From assembly GCF_000718325.1 (NCBI RefSeq), contig NZ_JOFV01000007.1, positions 62,001 to 126,000 on the forward strand: 64,000 nt of DNA, read 5' to 3'. Under the pieces are notes generated by a model, which had not been told where the DNA came from, did no database searches, and worked only from the letters and a program-made list of their open reading frames with translations. Position 1 is the first letter of the stretch; each line of letters begins with the position of its first letter. Shown here piece after piece: positions 8,657-17,118 of the stretch. This stretch comes from Oerskovia turbata (GTDB lineage: Bacteria > Actinomycetota > Actinomycetes > Actinomycetales > Cellulomonadaceae). Position numbers and translations under genes: made by a program.

Positions 8657-9175
8657 CTACCGCTCCCCCGCCCCCTCGCCAGGTTCCGGAGGCCCGAAGT
8701 CCTCGGGCGAGACGTGCTCGAGGAAGTCGCGGAACTCGGCGACCTCCCGCTGCTGCTCCGGGTCGACGATCTCCACCCCGGCGAGGGCGACGATCTCCGC
8801 CGAGCACATGACGGGACTGTCCGTGCGCACGGCCACGGCGATCGCGTCCGACGCCCTGGCATCGACCCGCACCCCCGTGCTCAGCACCATCTCGGCGAAG
8901 AAGATCCCGTCGTCCAGAGCCACGATCTCGACCCGCAGCAGACCGACGTGCACCGCTTCGAGGACGTCACGGAGAAGGTCGTGCGTCATCGGCCGGGGCG
9001 CTGTCAGGTGCGCCTGAGCCATCGCGATGGCGCTCGCCTCCCGGGGGCCGATGATGATCGGCACGACCAGCTCGGCGGCAGGATCCAGGAGCAGCACGAC
9101 GATCTCCTGCCCGGCGCCCTGCTGCTGGCGCACGCCGAGGACCTCGACAGGGACCATCGGCACCTCGTTGCTCAC
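8657..9175 (-). CDS. DUF151 (bifunctional nuclease family) protein
   Basis: The 172-residue protein of the DUF151/bifunctional nuclease family has residues 1 to ~135 matching the conserved core (LPI-like VVPIIIGPREASAIAMA, RPMTHDLLRDVL, and DARASDAIAVAVRTDSPV). Plant members have RNase and DNase activity. The role in actinobacteria is unclear. It lies between two merR genes, as in Mycobacterium (Rv1829). The start is the GTG at 9175, where a TACGGT box lies 6 nt upstream, so the gene probably has its own leaderless promoter despite sitting in a gene cluster. The C-terminal ~35 residues are acidic and Pro/Gly-rich. Confidence 0.85.
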   Translation of the reverse strand: MSNEVPMVPVEVLGVRQQQGAGQEIVVLLLDPAAELVVPIIIGPREASAIAMAQAHLTAPRPMTHDLLRDVLEAVHVGLLRVEIVALDDGIFFAEMVLSTGVRVDARASDAIAVAVRTDSPVMCSAEIVALAGVEIVDPEQQREVAEFRDFLEHVSPEDFGPPEPGEGAGER

Positions 9176-9181
9176 TCGTCC

Positions 9182-9210
9182 ACCGTACGACGACGGACGC
9201 CGTCCGTCAG
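9182..9210 (-). promoter_or_regulatory. Leaderless promoter of DUF151 gene
   Basis: On the minus strand, CTGACG (9205-9210), a 17-bp spacer and TACGGT (9182-9187) end 6 nt before the GTG start at 9175. Confidence 0.55.
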
Positions 9211-9268
9211 GAGGAGGGGCGCGCGCATCCCCTCAGGGCGCACGCAGGATCGGGGCCATCGGAGCGAC

Positions 9269-10078
9269 TCAGCTCGTGAGGTCTCCCACACCCTGCCTGA
9301 GCCACACCGTGTGGAGCTTCGCGAAGAGCTCCCCCACCTCACCGGCCAGGGCGCCCGCATGTGCGCGCGCCGAGGAGGATTGCTGGCTGCGCCACGGAGC
9401 GACGACCTGCTCGACCAGGCCCACGTGACGGTCCGCCGACGTACGCAACAGGCGAAGGTGTCGCGGCTCGATCCCGTACTCACCGAGTGCAGCCGCGAGC
9501 TGGACGACCTCGAGCGACCACGCGTCGAGCTGACCACCCGGGGCCTGACGAAGGACGCCGGCCGAGATCAGCCCCTCGACCAGCGAGACGTCCACCCCGG
9601 CCGCGCTCGCGAGCGACTCGACCGTGTACCGCTGCCGGACGGACGCGGTCTCGGTCTCGCCGTCGCTCGCCGCCAGCCGGAGGGCAGGGTTCTCGACCGC
9701 CTCGCCGGCGTCGAGCGCCGCAAGGTTCTCCTTGATGACCTTGAGCGGGAGGTAGCGGTCACGCTGCTCGAGCAGGACGTACCGCAGCCGCTCGACGTCC
9801 GCCGGGCAGTACTGCCGGTATCCCGACGACGTCCGCTCGGGCTCGATGAGCCCCTGCTCCTCCAGGAACCTGAGCTTCGAGTGGCTCACGGTGGGGAACT
9901 CGGTGCGCAGGGCGCGCAGGACGTCCGAGATGCGCATGGTGGCGCGTCGTGAGATGCCCTGAGGCCACGGCTCGACGGACTGCTCGACGTCGACCTCGTC
10001 GGTCGATCGCGCGGTCAGCGCACCTGTGCCGTCGAACCGGTTCTCGTGCCCCCACGGGGAGCGTGCCGGCTGGTTCAC
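9269..10078 (-). CDS. ftsR: MerR-family regulator, FtsR/Rv1828-like
   Basis: The 269-residue protein has an N-terminal MerR DNA-binding domain at residues ~48-115 (MRISDVLRALRTEFPTVSHS, KLRFLEEQGLIEPERTSSGY, and the RYLPLKVIKENL helix). The family includes Mycobacterium Rv1828 and Corynebacterium FtsR, which activates ftsZ. This identity is inferred from sequence feel and from the position next to garA. The GTG start at 10078 overlaps the garA stop codon as GTGA, indicating coupling. An in-frame ATG at 9937, exactly at the DNA-binding domain, is an alternative start that would remove a poorly conserved 47-residue extension. A C-terminal helical domain follows. Confidence 0.8.
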   Translation of the reverse strand: MNQPARSPWGHENRFDGTGALTARSTDEVDVEQSVEPWPQGISRRATMRISDVLRALRTEFPTVSHSKLRFLEEQGLIEPERTSSGYRQYCPADVERLRYVLLEQRDRYLPLKVIKENLAALDAGEAVENPALRLAASDGETETASVRQRYTVESLASAAGVDVSLVEGLISAGVLRQAPGGQLDAWSLEVVQLAAALGEYGIEPRHLRLLRTSADRHVGLVEQVVAPWRSQQSSSARAHAGALAGEVGELFAKLHTVWLRQGVGDLTS

Positions 10079-10566
10079 GGGTGCTCTGCCGCGCCTTCCG
10101 CCGACCCCACGGGCAGGCCGAGGACCGGGCTCGTGTAGAAGGTGAGGCGATACTTGCCGATCTGCACCTCGTCGCCCGTGACCAGGGCCACGGCGTCCAC
10201 GCGGTTGCGGTTGACATAGGTCCCGTTGAGCGAACCGATGTCACGCACGACGAACTGATCGTTGTCACGGACGAACTCCGCGTGCTTGCGCGAGACCGTG
10301 ACGTCGTCGAGGAAGATGTCTGCGTGCTCGCTCCGACCGGCGACGGTCCGCTCGGCGTCGAGGAGGAAGCGCGAGCCGACCGACGGGCCACGCTGCATCA
10401 CGAGCAGCGCAGAGTGCCGGGGTAGCGCCGAGATCGCGGCCTGCTCCTCGGCGGTCAGGCCCCCGGGCTGCGTACCCTCGTCGATAGGCAGCTCGATCCG
10501 TCCGAACGTGACGGTCGTGTCGCTGCCTCCCCGGCGTGGCTCCGCAGATTCACCTGGAGTGGTCAT
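10075..10566 (-). CDS. garA: FHA-domain signalling protein GarA/OdhI-like
   Basis: The 163-residue protein has an N-terminal segment containing DTTVTFGRIELP, which matches the twin-threonine phosphorylation site of GarA/OdhI. A forkhead-associated domain at residues ~55-145 follows (RFLLDAERTVAGRSEHADIF, VSRKHAEF, SLNGTYVNRNRV). In relatives, unphosphorylated GarA binds and inhibits 2-oxoglutarate dehydrogenase and modulates glutamate metabolism, and Ser/Thr kinase PknG or PknB phosphorylates it. The ATG at 10566 is chosen over an upstream in-frame start because GAGGAGG lies 4 nt before it. The gene is the first of a coupled pair with the MerR gene. Confidence 0.9.
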   Translation of the reverse strand: MTTPGESAEPRRGGSDTTVTFGRIELPIDEGTQPGGLTAEEQAAISALPRHSALLVMQRGPSVGSRFLLDAERTVAGRSEHADIFLDDVTVSRKHAEFVRDNDQFVVRDIGSLNGTYVNRNRVDAVALVTGDEVQIGKYRLTFYTSPVLGLPVGSAEGAAEHP

Positions 10567-10669
10567 CTCGCCTCCTCGGGAGTTTTGACGCATTCAGAGC
10601 AAAATGCCTTGGGCGGAAAGGTACTACACGTCTCCGTGCACCCTCGTGCGGGTGGGGATGCGGGCGATA

Positions 10670-10687
10670 CCCGTCCAACCCGTCCAA
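10670..10687. repeat. Tandem 9-bp repeat (CCCGTCCAA x2) upstream of garA
   Basis: Two perfect adjacent copies lie in the 181-nt gap between the DUF881 gene and garA. Possibly a regulator site in the garA upstream region. Function unknown. Confidence 0.5.
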
Positions 10688-10747
10688 CCTACCCCGCCGG
10701 GTGGGTCCGAGAAAAGTATCCGCCCACGTCACGAGCCCCCGGAAGGG

Positions 10748-11989
10748 TCAGTCTCCGCCTTCGGCAGGCACGGGCGTCGCGAACTCGGGGGCTTCCGGCT
10801 CGCGTGTGGAGGAGATCGTGATCAGGTCCTGCTGGGTGATCTTCGGAGTCGCGCCCTCGTTGCGGACCGAGGACATCGCTCCGCCGGGAATCTCGAGCGC
10901 CGTCTCGAGCGTCGACGGGTCGCCGATGGCCTGCCACTCGTAGGGGGACGAGATCTTCTGCCCGTCGACCACCATCCCCCTGCTCGTCTCCTCGAAGTAG
11001 GTGCTCGTGACCAGGCGGACCCCGTTGACCTCGACGACCTCCACGCCCGCGTTGCGCAGCTCTTCGAGGATGTTGAAGAGCTTGCTCGCAGGGATGCGCT
11101 TGTCCGCCTCGGTGATCGTCAGCGTGATCCCCGGCCCCTCTGCGGGCAGCCGGCCGGAGAGGATGCCCTGCGTCTGCGCCTGCTGCTGCGCGAGCTCGAG
11201 GGCGGCGCGCTGCTGACCCGACCCGGAGCTCAGCTCGTCACGCGTGTCCTGAAGCCCCTCCACGCGCGACTCGAGATCGTTCGCGCGCTGGGTCACGTCG
11301 TCCAGGAGGCGGACCAGGTCGCTCTGGCGCAGCGACGAGAGCTGCTCCTCCTGGGTCTGGCTCACCTGTACGGCCAGTGCGAACCCGAGCAGGGCGCACA
11401 GGAGACCGGCGAGGAGCTGCGAGCGGGTGACGCTCGGCCTCATGGCACGACCGAGCTTCGCCCAGCCGCCCGACGCGTCGCTGCTCGTCACGGCGGGCGT
11501 GACGGGAACGTCCCCGGTCGCCTCGTGGCGCCCGTGCGGCCGGTCCTGGCCCGACGACGGCGAGCCCGCGACCAGGGTCGGGGCAGCCGCATCGGCCTCC
11601 GCCCCCCGCCCGCCCTCGTCACCGGGAGCGGCGGGCGCATCGGGCACGTCAGGTTCCTCCTGCACGGCAGGTTCCTCGGGTGCGTCAGGCAGGGGCGCGT
11701 CCGGCGCATCAGTCACAGGCACCTCCGGCGCGGCGTCCGGGTCGGTCCCCGCGTCCGGCGCCACGGGTGCCTCGGCCGCAGCCTCGGCGTCAGGCTCGGA
11801 CCCGCCGACGGGAAGGGTCTCCTCCTGGTCGACGGTCGAGGCGGCCGGTGTCGAGACGTCCTCGTCGAGGCCAACCGTCTCCCCCGTGGAGACATCTGCC
11901 ACGGGTGCCTCTGGGGTCTCGGGCCCCTGCACCTCTGCCGTCTCGGGGTCCATGGGGCCGTCGTCCTCGGGGGGCGGGCTCGTCGTCAT
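10748..11989 (-). CDS. DUF881 membrane protein with long acidic N-terminal region
   Basis: In this 413-residue protein, residues 1 to ~170 are a low-complexity, Pro/Ala/Asp/Glu-rich segment. One transmembrane helix (LLAGLLCALLGFALAVQV) lies around residues 190-207. A coiled coil follows (~210-260), and then the DUF881 domain (GPGITLTITEADKRIPASKL, EVVEVNGVRLVTST, AIGDPSTLETALEIPGG). DUF881 proteins occur in pairs around sbp in actinobacteria, next to cell-division and envelope genes, but their function is not known. The ATG at 11989 lies 8 nt downstream of the sbp stop codon, so the gene is in the same operon. The acidic segment is probably cytoplasmic and the DUF881 domain external. Confidence 0.85.
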   Translation of the reverse strand: MTTSPPPEDDGPMDPETAEVQGPETPEAPVADVSTGETVGLDEDVSTPAASTVDQEETLPVGGSEPDAEAAAEAPVAPDAGTDPDAAPEVPVTDAPDAPLPDAPEEPAVQEEPDVPDAPAAPGDEGGRGAEADAAAPTLVAGSPSSGQDRPHGRHEATGDVPVTPAVTSSDASGGWAKLGRAMRPSVTRSQLLAGLLCALLGFALAVQVSQTQEEQLSSLRQSDLVRLLDDVTQRANDLESRVEGLQDTRDELSSGSGQQRAALELAQQQAQTQGILSGRLPAEGPGITLTITEADKRIPASKLFNILEELRNAGVEVVEVNGVRLVTSTYFEETSRGMVVDGQKISSPYEWQAIGDPSTLETALEIPGGAMSSVRNEGATPKITQQDLITISSTREPEAPEFATPVPAEGGD

Positions 11990-11997
11990 CGCGCCAC

Positions 11998-12330
11998 CTA
12001 CGCCTTGAACAGGTGCCGACGGATCGCGGCTGCGTTGGAGAAGATGCGGATCCCGAGGACGACGACGACGCCCGTCGAGAGCTGCGTGCCCACGCCGAGC
12101 TGGTCCCCGAGGAACACGATGAGGGCCGCGACGACCACGTTCGAGAGGAACGAGACGAGGAAGACCTTGTCGTTGAAGAGCCCGTCGAGCATGGCGCGCA
12201 GACCGCCGAAGAGCGCGTCGAGCGCCGCGACGACCGCGATGGGCAGGTAGGGCTGCAGGGCGACGGGAACCGTGGGTTGGAGCACGAGCCCCGCCACGAC
12301 TCCGAGGACCAGTCCGACGACTGCGATCAT
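11998..12330 (-). CDS. sbp: Small basic protein Sbp (DUF1290)
   Basis: The 110-residue protein is mostly hydrophobic with about three transmembrane helices. It begins MIAVVGLVLGVVAGLVLQPT and ends with the basic IRRHLFKA. It matches the Sbp/DUF1290 family, first seen next to division genes in Bacillus. The biochemical role is unknown. Its ATG overlaps the stop codon of the upstream DUF881 gene (ATGA), and another DUF881 gene follows, so the three products probably act together at the membrane. Confidence 0.9.
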   Translation of the reverse strand: MIAVVGLVLGVVAGLVLQPTVPVALQPYLPIAVVAALDALFGGLRAMLDGLFNDKVFLVSFLSNVVVAALIVFLGDQLGVGTQLSTGVVVVLGIRIFSNAAAIRRHLFKA

Positions 12331-13328
12331 TCCGTGCTCTCCTGCCCTGCGAGTGAACTGTCGGCTCCGGTAGGACGGGTCGTCGACGCGGAGCTCTCCG
12401 TCTCCCCCGTCGACGCGCCGTCCTGCCCGGTCGGCGCCTCAGGCTCGTCACCTGTGGCTGCCGTGGAGTCTACGGCGTGCGCGTAGAACAGACGTTGGAT
12501 CCCGTTGCCCGGCAACGAGAGCTTGCTCTGCGCGATCCGGCTGTACTGGATCCCCCACGTCGAGCCGATGGTGCTCAGGTACCCGGGGGCCGCCGAGCGG
12601 GCGAACTCTGTCTCGAGCGTGGCGGGGTCCCCGATCGCCTCGACCCTGTACGGGGCGATCAAGGGCTGGAGGTCCACGAGGATCGCCTCGCCCGCGCTCC
12701 GGACGGCGCTGAGCGGCGTGAGGCGCTGCCCGTTGATCGCGATGGCCTCCGCGCCGGAGGCCCAGAGGGAGTTGACCACACGCTGCAGGTCGCCGTCCTG
12801 CACCTTCTTGTTGAGGGACTGGTCGTCCGCACCCACGCCCTCCGCAGCGTCGTTGAGCGTGATCACGAGCCCCGGCCCGGTGACCGCGATCGACCCGTTG
12901 GCGACGCCGTCGGTCTGGAGGGTCTCCAGCAGGACGGGGTCGACGTCGGCGAGGGCTTCGGTCTGCAGGGTCTCGATCTCCTCGCTGAGGGCCGTGGCTC
13001 GCGCAGACAGCGCGTCCACGTCGCTGCGCCGGCTCACGATCTCCTTCTCGAGCACCGTGCGCGCCTCGATCGCGGCCCCCTGGGGCGCACGGAGGTCGAT
13101 CGTCGCCGTGGCCGTCACGAAGCCCAGGAGGACCGCGAGCGCGGCGACGAGGATCCAGGTGCGGGTCCTGCGCGGTGGTTCGTCCCCGGCGGCACGTCGC
13201 GCGGCCGCCTCGGCGTACCCGGCGTCGAGCGGGCGGTCCATGACTTCGGTGAGAAGCGTCATGGAGGCGTCGAGCGCCGGCTTCCCGTGGCGGGAGGTGC
13301 GCGCGTCGTTGCGGGGTGCGGGGGTCAT
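12327..13328 (-). CDS. DUF881 membrane protein
   Basis: The 333-residue protein has a cytoplasmic N-terminus of ~65 residues, one transmembrane helix (WILVAALAVLLGFVTATATI), a coiled-coil linker (~100-140) and the DUF881 domain (GPGLVITLNDAAEGVGADDQ, AIAINGQRLTPLSAVRSAGEA, AIGDPATLETEFARS). A Ser/Thr/Glu-rich tail ends the protein. The ATG at 13328 overlaps the stop codon of the upstream phosphatidyltransferase gene (ATGA). It is paralogous to the DUF881 gene on the other side of sbp but lacks that protein's long acidic extension. Confidence 0.88.
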   Translation of the reverse strand: MTPAPRNDARTSRHGKPALDASMTLLTEVMDRPLDAGYAEAAARRAAGDEPPRRTRTWILVAALAVLLGFVTATATIDLRAPQGAAIEARTVLEKEIVSRRSDVDALSARATALSEEIETLQTEALADVDPVLLETLQTDGVANGSIAVTGPGLVITLNDAAEGVGADDQSLNKKVQDGDLQRVVNSLWASGAEAIAINGQRLTPLSAVRSAGEAILVDLQPLIAPYRVEAIGDPATLETEFARSAAPGYLSTIGSTWGIQYSRIAQSKLSLPGNGIQRLFYAHAVDSTAATGDEPEAPTGQDGASTGETESSASTTRPTGADSSLAGQESTE

Positions 13329-13930
13329 CCTGCGGCCGTCTCCTGGGGGTCGGTGCGGGGTGCGACGAGCTGACGCGTCTGGCGGATGTACTGGATGCCC
13401 GCGAGCCAGTAGAGGCCGATGCCCCAACCGGTGAAGGCCCAGCCGATGATGGAGGCGGTCGCACCCAGGGCACCGGGGGCCTCGGCCAGCAGCAGGAGCG
13501 GGAAGGCGTAGAGGAGCGCGAAGGTCGCCGCCTTGCCGACGAAACTCACGGGGAGCGGGCCGTAGCCGTGGCGGGTGAGGACGGGCAGGAGGCACAGGAG
13601 GGTGATGTCACGGAGCAGGATCACGACGAGGACCCAGAGGGGAACGACGTCCCTCCAGGCGAGGCCGATGAGGGTGACCAGGATGAAGAGCCGGTCGGCT
13701 GCCGGGTCGAGCATCTGGCCGAGCTTGGTGACCTGGTCGAGGCGTCGGGCGAGGATGCCGTCGAGCCAGTCGGAGGCTCCGGAGATCGCGAGGACCGCGA
13801 GTGCCCATTCGTCGTTGCCGCGGACGATGAGGACGGCGAAGACGGGGACGAGGGCGAGCCGGAGCAGGCTGATGACGTTGGGGATCGTGAGGATGCGTGA
13901 GCTGACCTCTTGATCTGCTGCCACGCCCAC
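13325..13930 (-). CDS. CDP-alcohol phosphatidyltransferase (PgsA-like)
   Basis: This 201-residue integral membrane enzyme transfers a phosphatidyl group from CDP-diacylglycerol to an alcohol, most likely glycerol 3-phosphate or a related polyol. The family signature is complete near residues 55-80: DGILAR, then G, then DPAAD. Four to five hydrophobic segments follow. The substrate alcohol cannot be fixed from the motif. It heads the DUF881-sbp-DUF881 operon, with a 4-nt overlap to the next gene. The start is a GTG, and another GTG two codons later is equally possible. Upstream, TAGGAT (13973-13978, minus) is a possible -10. Confidence 0.85.
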   Translation of the reverse strand: MGVAADQEVSSRILTIPNVISLLRLALVPVFAVLIVRGNDEWALAVLAISGASDWLDGILARRLDQVTKLGQMLDPAADRLFILVTLIGLAWRDVVPLWVLVVILLRDITLLCLLPVLTRHGYGPLPVSFVGKAATFALLYAFPLLLLAEAPGALGATASIIGWAFTGWGIGLYWLAGIQYIRQTRQLVAPRTDPQETAAG

Positions 13931-14395
13931 CGTCCGTTGCTCCGTGCGTCTTGTGCATCCTGTGCTGTCTTCATCCTACGGTGGGCCATCCTAGGGCCGG
14001 GCAGGTACGGAGTGCCGGTATTTCGGGGTACGGGCGGGGCGTTGTGGTCGTTTGTTCCGGTTCGTGCGCTATGGGCGGTGGGTGGCGTGCGTGACAGGTG
14101 GCGCGGGGAACTTGGCGGGGTGCCGGGGCGTTGGGTTCCGCCTCCCCCGACAGGCGAGGGCGCGGCCTGTGCTCGACGTCACCGGGCGCCCGTTCCCCCT
14201 CCGGGCCGGGCGTCGCGTAGACTGGCGGCACAATCTGGAGTTCGTCGCTGTTCCCGCGTGTTCGTGTGAGTGTGGCCCGCCGCTGTCTTTGCGCGGGCGA
14301 GTCACCGGTGTGTGTTCGGGAGTGCGGCCAGTGGAGAGCCGACTTGGCGACCACGCGTAACTCCCACCCTCAGCGAAACGGTTGAACACATCTCC
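13931..14395. other. 465-nt intergenic region (divergent promoters and long leader)
   Basis: The region between the divergent phosphatidyltransferase and DEAD-box helicase genes has no credible ORF. It holds a possible minus-strand -10 box (TAGGAT, 13973-13978) and a plus-strand TAGACT box (14218-14223), which leaves a helicase 5' leader of about 165 nt. Confidence 0.6.
14218..14223 (+). promoter_or_regulatory. -10 element (GTAGACTGG context) of helicase gene
   Basis: TAGACT lies 172 nt before the helicase start codon, in the same GTAGACTGG context as the boxes upstream of rpoZ and efp. No good -35 hexamer is visible. Confidence 0.4.
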
Positions 14396-16306
14396 ATGTC
14401 TCTTGACACCTCTGCGCCCTCGCACGCCCTCGACCAGCTCGAGGCCGCCCAGACGCCGGCTCCCGCCGAGCAGTCGGGCCCCACGTTCGCAGACCTGGGT
14501 CTGCCCTCGAACATCCTGAAGGCCGTGACGGATCTCGGCTTCACGATCCCCTCCGCGATCCAGGAGCGCGCGATCCCCGCGCTGCTCTCCGGGCGCGACA
14601 TCACGGGCGTCGCCCAGACCGGCACGGGCAAGACCGCCGCGTTCGGCCTGCCGATGCTCGCCGCGATCGACCCGAACCTGGGTCGTGTCCAGGGCCTGGT
14701 CCTCGCCCCGACCCGCGAGCTCGCGATGCAGGTGGCCGAGGCCATCGAGTCGTTCGCGAAGCACGTGCCGGGCATCGAGGTCGTCGCGGTCTACGGCGGT
14801 TCCCCGTACCAGCCCCAGCAGCGCGCCCTGCAGCGCGGCGCCCAGATCGTCGTCGGCACCCCGGGCCGTGTGATGGACCACCTGGAGCGTCGCAGCCTGG
14901 TGCTCGACGACATCCGTTACCTGGTGCTGGACGAGGCGGACGAGATGCTCCGCATGGGCTTCGCCGAGGACGTCGAGAAGATCTTCGGTCAGGCTCCCAA
15001 GGAGCGTCAGGTCGCGCTGTTCTCCGCGACGATGCCGGCTCCGATCCGTCGGGTCGCTGCCCAGCACCTGAACGACCCGGTCGAGATCGCGGTGACGCGC
15101 CAGTCCTCGACGGTCACGTCGGTGCGTCAGACCTACTCGGTCGTGCCGTTCCGTCACAAGACCGGCGCCCTGGTGCGTGTTCTCGCGACGTCGGACGCGG
15201 ACGCGGCGATCGTCTTCACGCGTACCCGTGGCGCGGCCGAGGAGGTCGGGTCGGCTCTCGTCGAGCGCGGCATCTCGGCGGCCACGATCTCGGGTGACGT
15301 GGCGCAGAAGGACCGCGAGAAGATCGTCGAGCGTCTGCGTTCCGGTGCCCTGGACGTGCTGGTCGCGACCGACGTCGCGGCTCGTGGTCTGGACGTGGAC
15401 CGCATCGGCCTCGTCGTGAACTTCGACCTGCCGGGCGAGCCGGAGGCGTACGTGCACCGCATCGGCCGTACGGGTCGTGCCGGTCGTACGGGCGAGGCCC
15501 TGAGCTTCGTGACCCCGGGCGAGCGCAACCGCCTGAAGTTCATCGAGAAGACCATCCGTGCGAGCCTCGAAGAGGTCGACGTGCCCTCCCCCGCGGACGT
15601 CTCCGCGCACAAGGCTCGTCGCATCCTCGGTCAGGTCGCCGAGCGTCAGGCCGCCGGTCGCCTGTCGATGTACCGCGACCTGGTCGCGGCGCACGTCGCG
15701 GAGTCGGGCATCGACCCGATCGACCTCGCGTCCGTGCTGGTCGCCTTGTCTGTCGGTGACGACGGACCCAAGGCGCGCGAGGAGCAGGAGCTCTTCGAGG
15801 CGCAGCGTGCCGAGGCGAAGAACGCGCGCCGTGAGCGCGAGTCCCGCCCCTACGGTGACCGCGACTCGCGTGGCCCTCGTGAGGGTGGTCGTGGCGGGGA
15901 GCGCGGCATCCGTCGTGACGCCGTCGGGACCCGCTACCGTCTCGCCGTCGGGCACACGCACGGGGCCCAGCCGTCGGGGATCGTCGGCGCGCTGACGAAC
16001 GAGGGCGGCCTCAACGGCAAGGACCTGGGCAAGATCGACATCTTCCCGAGCTTCTCGCTGGTCGACATCGCCACTCCGCTCGACGCCGCCACGATCGACC
16101 GTATCTCGCGCGCCCGCGTCGCGGGCAAGTCCCTGCGGATCCAGGTGGACCAGGGGGCGCCCCAGGGGGCCCGTGGCCCCCGTGCGGGCGGGTCGGCGCC
16201 TCGTTCGGGCGGCTACTCCGGTGGTCACTCGGGCCACGGCCCGGCCGGCCGCTACGACGAGCGTGGCGAGCGCAAGGCTCCCCGGTTCCGCGCCGGCGAG
16301 CGCTGA
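14396..16306 (+). CDS. deaD: DEAD-box ATP-dependent RNA helicase (DeaD/CsdA type)
   Basis: The 636-residue helicase has all core motifs: AQTGTGKT (motif I, ~80), PTRELAMQ (Ia), VLDEADEML (DEAD, ~180), FSATMP (III, ~212), and HRIGRTGRAGRTG (VI, ~360). A C-terminal DbpA-type RNA-binding fold follows (RYRLAVGHTHGAQPSGIVGA, near 515-590), with Arg/Gly-rich stretches on both sides. It probably remodels structured RNA in ribosome assembly and mRNA decay, especially in the cold. The ATG at 14396 is chosen because the upstream frame lacks family similarity, although no strong Shine-Dalgarno sequence is seen. The long predicted leader suggests cold or autoregulatory control. An 18-bp hairpin follows the gene. 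Confidence 0.93.
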   Translation: MSLDTSAPSHALDQLEAAQTPAPAEQSGPTFADLGLPSNILKAVTDLGFTIPSAIQERAIPALLSGRDITGVAQTGTGKTAAFGLPMLAAIDPNLGRVQGLVLAPTRELAMQVAEAIESFAKHVPGIEVVAVYGGSPYQPQQRALQRGAQIVVGTPGRVMDHLERRSLVLDDIRYLVLDEADEMLRMGFAEDVEKIFGQAPKERQVALFSATMPAPIRRVAAQHLNDPVEIAVTRQSSTVTSVRQTYSVVPFRHKTGALVRVLATSDADAAIVFTRTRGAAEEVGSALVERGISAATISGDVAQKDREKIVERLRSGALDVLVATDVAARGLDVDRIGLVVNFDLPGEPEAYVHRIGRTGRAGRTGEALSFVTPGERNRLKFIEKTIRASLEEVDVPSPADVSAHKARRILGQVAERQAAGRLSMYRDLVAAHVAESGIDPIDLASVLVALSVGDDGPKAREEQELFEAQRAEAKNARRERESRPYGDRDSRGPREGGRGGERGIRRDAVGTRYRLAVGHTHGAQPSGIVGALTNEGGLNGKDLGKIDIFPSFSLVDIATPLDAATIDRISRARVAGKSLRIQVDQGAPQGARGPRAGGSAPRSGGYSGGHSGHGPAGRYDERGERKAPRFRAGER

Positions 16307-16345
16307 GCGCACCGAAGGGTCCTGAGCAGGACCGCTGAGCACGAC

Positions 16346-16385
16346 GTGAGGGCCCCCGGAACCACCAGGTTCCGGGGGCCCTCAC
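16346..16385. terminator. Bidirectional terminator between deaD and PH-domain gene
   Basis: A perfect 18-bp stem (5' arm GTGAGGGCCCCCGGAACC, loop ACCA) lies 40 nt past the helicase stop codon and 66 nt past the end of the convergent gene. It could serve both transcripts. Confidence 0.8.
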
Positions 16386-16451
16386 GCGTTGCAGGGTCGG
16401 GCTCCCGGTGGGTGCGGGCCTGAGCGGGGCCCGGTGCCCGACGGCGCCGCG

Positions 16452-16928
16452 TCAGTCCTCGTGCGCCTCACCGTGGGCCGCGACGAGAGCCGCCAGGCGC
16501 GCCGCCTCGCTCTCGCTGCGCCGAGCCCCGTCCGCACGCTGGATGCCCATGACCGCGAGCGCCTTGCCGTCCGACAGGTCGAGGCGCACCCAGGGGTCGC
16601 CGGGGCCGAAGCGTACGGAGACGACCTGGGGCCAGTCGAGGCGGCGGGTGAAGACGATGTTGTGGACGGTGAGGTGGTCGGGGGTGGCGGTGGCTCGTAC
16701 CTGGCCGAGGCGCCACAGGATGAGGGCGCAGAAGGCGCCGACGCCGATCGTGGCTGCCTTGTTCCAGGCGGAGTCGGTGCCGGGGCCGGTGGCGACGAGG
16801 GCGACGAAGGTGCATCCGGTGAGGATGACGAGGGCGGCGGTGTAGGCGACGGCGGTGCCCCAGCGGGGGCGGAAGGGGGCGTAGGGGTCGCCGGGCAGGT
16901 GTTCGGGGGGTGCGACGTTGCTGCTCAC
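16452..16928 (-). CDS. PH-domain-containing membrane protein
   Basis: The 158-residue protein has two transmembrane helices at about residues 25-70 (TAVAYTAALVILTGCTFVAL and AATIGVGAFCALILWRLG). A bacterial PH-like domain follows (ATPDHLTVHNIVFTRRLDWP, VSVRFGPGDPWVRLDL), as in many actinobacterial proteins of this type. Function is unknown. The GTG at 16928 is favoured over an earlier in-frame start because GGGGAGGA lies 9 nt upstream. It is probably monocistronic, upstream of or followed by nothing closely spaced on its strand. Confidence 0.75.
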   Translation of the reverse strand: MSSNVAPPEHLPGDPYAPFRPRWGTAVAYTAALVILTGCTFVALVATGPGTDSAWNKAATIGVGAFCALILWRLGQVRATATPDHLTVHNIVFTRRLDWPQVVSVRFGPGDPWVRLDLSDGKALAVMGIQRADGARRSESEAARLAALVAAHGEAHED

Positions 16929-17118
16929 GTTCCTATCCTCCCCTGTCGCTCCTGCGCGCACTGTCGGTCGGTGCCGGGAGACGGCACTGCCCGGGTGCCG
17001 ACGCGGTGAGGCGTGGCGCCCAGGCAGCGTGGTGCTGTGGCCGGCTCCAGGGGCGTGCGGGGCGGCTCGGGTAGGTGTGTCCCGGCCTACGGGCCCGCGG
17101 GGGTCCCTGGAGGGGGGC

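Noticed and set aside
10567-10747. A small gene between the DUF881 gene and garA
   Set aside because: The short frames lack ribosome binding sites and coding bias. The region reads as the garA promoter area with a short tandem repeat.
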